A stretch of DNA of 64,000 nt from Henricia sp. BOLD:AAB3569 (Eukaryota; Echinodermata; Asteroidea; Spinulosida; Echinasteridae): NCBI GenBank assembly GCA_037783545.1, contig JBBELK010000297.1, forward strand, positions 2,170,001-2,234,000. The letters run 5' to 3'. The position numbers were made by a program, and so were the translations under genes. How positions within the stretch are numbered: the first letter of the stretch is position 1; each line of letters begins with the position of its first letter. The notes under the pieces are model-generated. The model saw nothing but the letters and a program-made list of their open reading frames with translations, was not told the DNA's origin and did not search any database. Below, piece after piece: positions 62,787-64,000 of the stretch.

Positions 62787-63637
62787 GAAGCCAACCGGTG
62801 GTCTCAAATCATGGTACATGTAGTGCAGTTGTTCCATGCTGATTGAGATTGGCTATCACGCGAGCTAATAACAGGCCCTGTACAGAGGGGATAAACCATT
62901 CAATGAGATAACCATTGTTTAGGAATACTAAATTTTAAAACCAGCTGGATTAATTGTAAGTACCGGTAGTTACTTGGGGTGATGTAAAATGTGAAATGTC
63001 TGTGAACCAGGCTTTCAAAAATTCAAGTGAGCTCAAGTAAGCATACATCTGGGTCTTTCTATAAATTAGGGGTCCAAAAGTGTGACATTTAGTGTCCCCC
63101 GTTACACCTGATATGTGTTCTTTTTCGTACAAAAATCGTTAAAATGGCTTTTAAACCATTTTCTATGAATTGTACTCACTCTTTGAGATGGAAAGTATTT
63201 AAAGAATGTGTCCTGAATTTACAAAAACAAGATGTAAAATGTAATGGGGACACCACCACTGGACCCCTAATTTATAGAAAAACCCATCTTGTGCTTTTCT
63301 TGTGCTTTTATTATCGAAATTTGACTATTTATTAAAATACCGGTATAAATCCCTTCCTCACTACTGCAACTAGTGCAAGGATTGTGTCCGTTTTAAATCC
63401 CAAAATTTCCTATAATTGAAAACGCATGCCAATGGCACATCCACATGTACGTATGTCAATGTTAAGGTGGAAAACGGTAAAGCTTCATAAGATCACTTAT
63501 GTGCATGCGCACGCAAATTTTGTGGTCGATAAATTATGCAATTATAAGATTGATTCAAAATTCAGTGGTACATGTATGACCGTAGGCATAGAAAAAAATG
63601 ATTGTGCAAAAAGTATTTTATGTGGCCGTTATTGTGG

Positions 63638-63830
63638 AGTGTTATGGCCGAGCGGTCTAGTGCGTCGAACTCAAGTTCCTGTGCCAGTACTAGAATGTGG
63701 GATCGATTCCGGGCCATGACGGATTGTGGCACTTGTGCTCTTGAACAAGGCACTTAATTACACTTGTTCCATCCTTCGGAAGGGATGTAAAGCCAATTTT
63801 TGCCAATGTTTGTTTTGTTTTTGACAATAT
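63638..63830 (+). mobile_element. tRNA-Leu-derived SINE, fuller copy
   Basis: Head with box A TGGCCGAGCGG and box B altered by one base (GGATCGATTCC). The body has CTTGTGCTCTTGAACAAGGC followed by ACTTAATTAC, like the CTTGAGCAAGGCACTTAA core of several animal SINEs, then GGAAGGGATGTAAAGCC. It ends near TTTGTTTTGTTTTTG. The equivalent copy at 26388 lacks the body. Confidence 0.75.
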
Positions 63831-64000
63831 ATATATTTTTTAAATATTTGTTTTTAATGAAATGATACCAGCAATTGACGGATTTCCACTGTCAAACACG
63901 GTGGTTTGATTGAAATGTATGCTAAATTTAATACTAACCAATTTGAAGAGCTGGGGATGATAAGACGGCATCCCGTGGCAAATAACTTTTTTTCAAATTG

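Larger units (their letters stand above)
62690..64000. repeat. Right flank of the array locus (matches 25487-26660)
   Basis: Nearly identical to the first-locus flank, with two insertions relative to it (near 63375 and 63718). It runs off the window end, so the full length is unknown. Confidence 0.87.

Overview
This is animal nuclear DNA, most likely from an aquatic invertebrate. The reasons are split coding exons with GT/AG borders, very sparse coding sequence, and a mixed load of CR1/L2-like and other LINEs, a Penelope-like element, a decayed Ty3/gypsy element, tRNA-derived SINEs and many short inverted-repeat elements. ACATGTACATGTA-like words are scattered throughout. No rRNA genes, CRISPR arrays or bacterial-type operons were seen. 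The species cannot be named from the sequence alone.

Layout. (1) 1-4889 is debris of C2H2 zinc-finger genes. About 43 monomers of an 83/85-bp satellite have the sequence of an 84-bp finger repeat but with a broken frame, followed by in-frame 84-bp remnants, a hAT-like MITE and further fingers. (2) 4890-14160 holds MITEs, one DEAH-helicase exon (6056-6171), more finger debris, a Penelope-like 3' fragment with a hammerhead-ribozyme core (9804-9847), a poly(A)-tailed retroposed insert, and a broken APE/RT LINE. (3) 14268-14453 and 35301-35409 are two plus-strand exons with spectrin-repeat character, probably one large gene whose introns hold much of the rest. (4) 15195-26760 is a locus with one full and one partial copy of a composite repeat, interrupted by a LINE, followed by an exon resembling RRM2 of U1A/U2B'' (23609-23705). 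(5) 26761-37194 holds MITEs, a Ty3/gypsy ruin, a possible gene start at 32244, a long palindrome, finger debris and a minisatellite born from LINE coding sequence. (6) 37195-61732 is a tandem array of the same composite repeat, period about 5.4 kb. Its flanks (37195-37605 and 62690-64000) match the flanks of the locus in (4), so the array appears to be an expanded duplicate of that locus.

The 5.4-kb unit is a patchwork on the minus strand: a C2H2/recombinase-family-like exon of about 1.3 kb with good splice borders but a shared A8 frameshift; a chimeric frame in which a U1A/U2B''-like half exon runs straight into zinc-finger sequence; a TATA-led exon-like block; a hammerhead-like motif with one changed catalytic base; and a G-rich block. 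One monomer carries a 1.54-kb foldback element built of ACCACAGGAA words. The most unusual features are the zinc-finger-derived satellite with higher-order structure, the U1A/zinc-finger chimera amplified in the macrosatellite, and the hammerhead core in the Penelope-like fragment.

All functional assignments come from reading motifs by eye. No database search was run, and the array copy number depends on the assembly being right.
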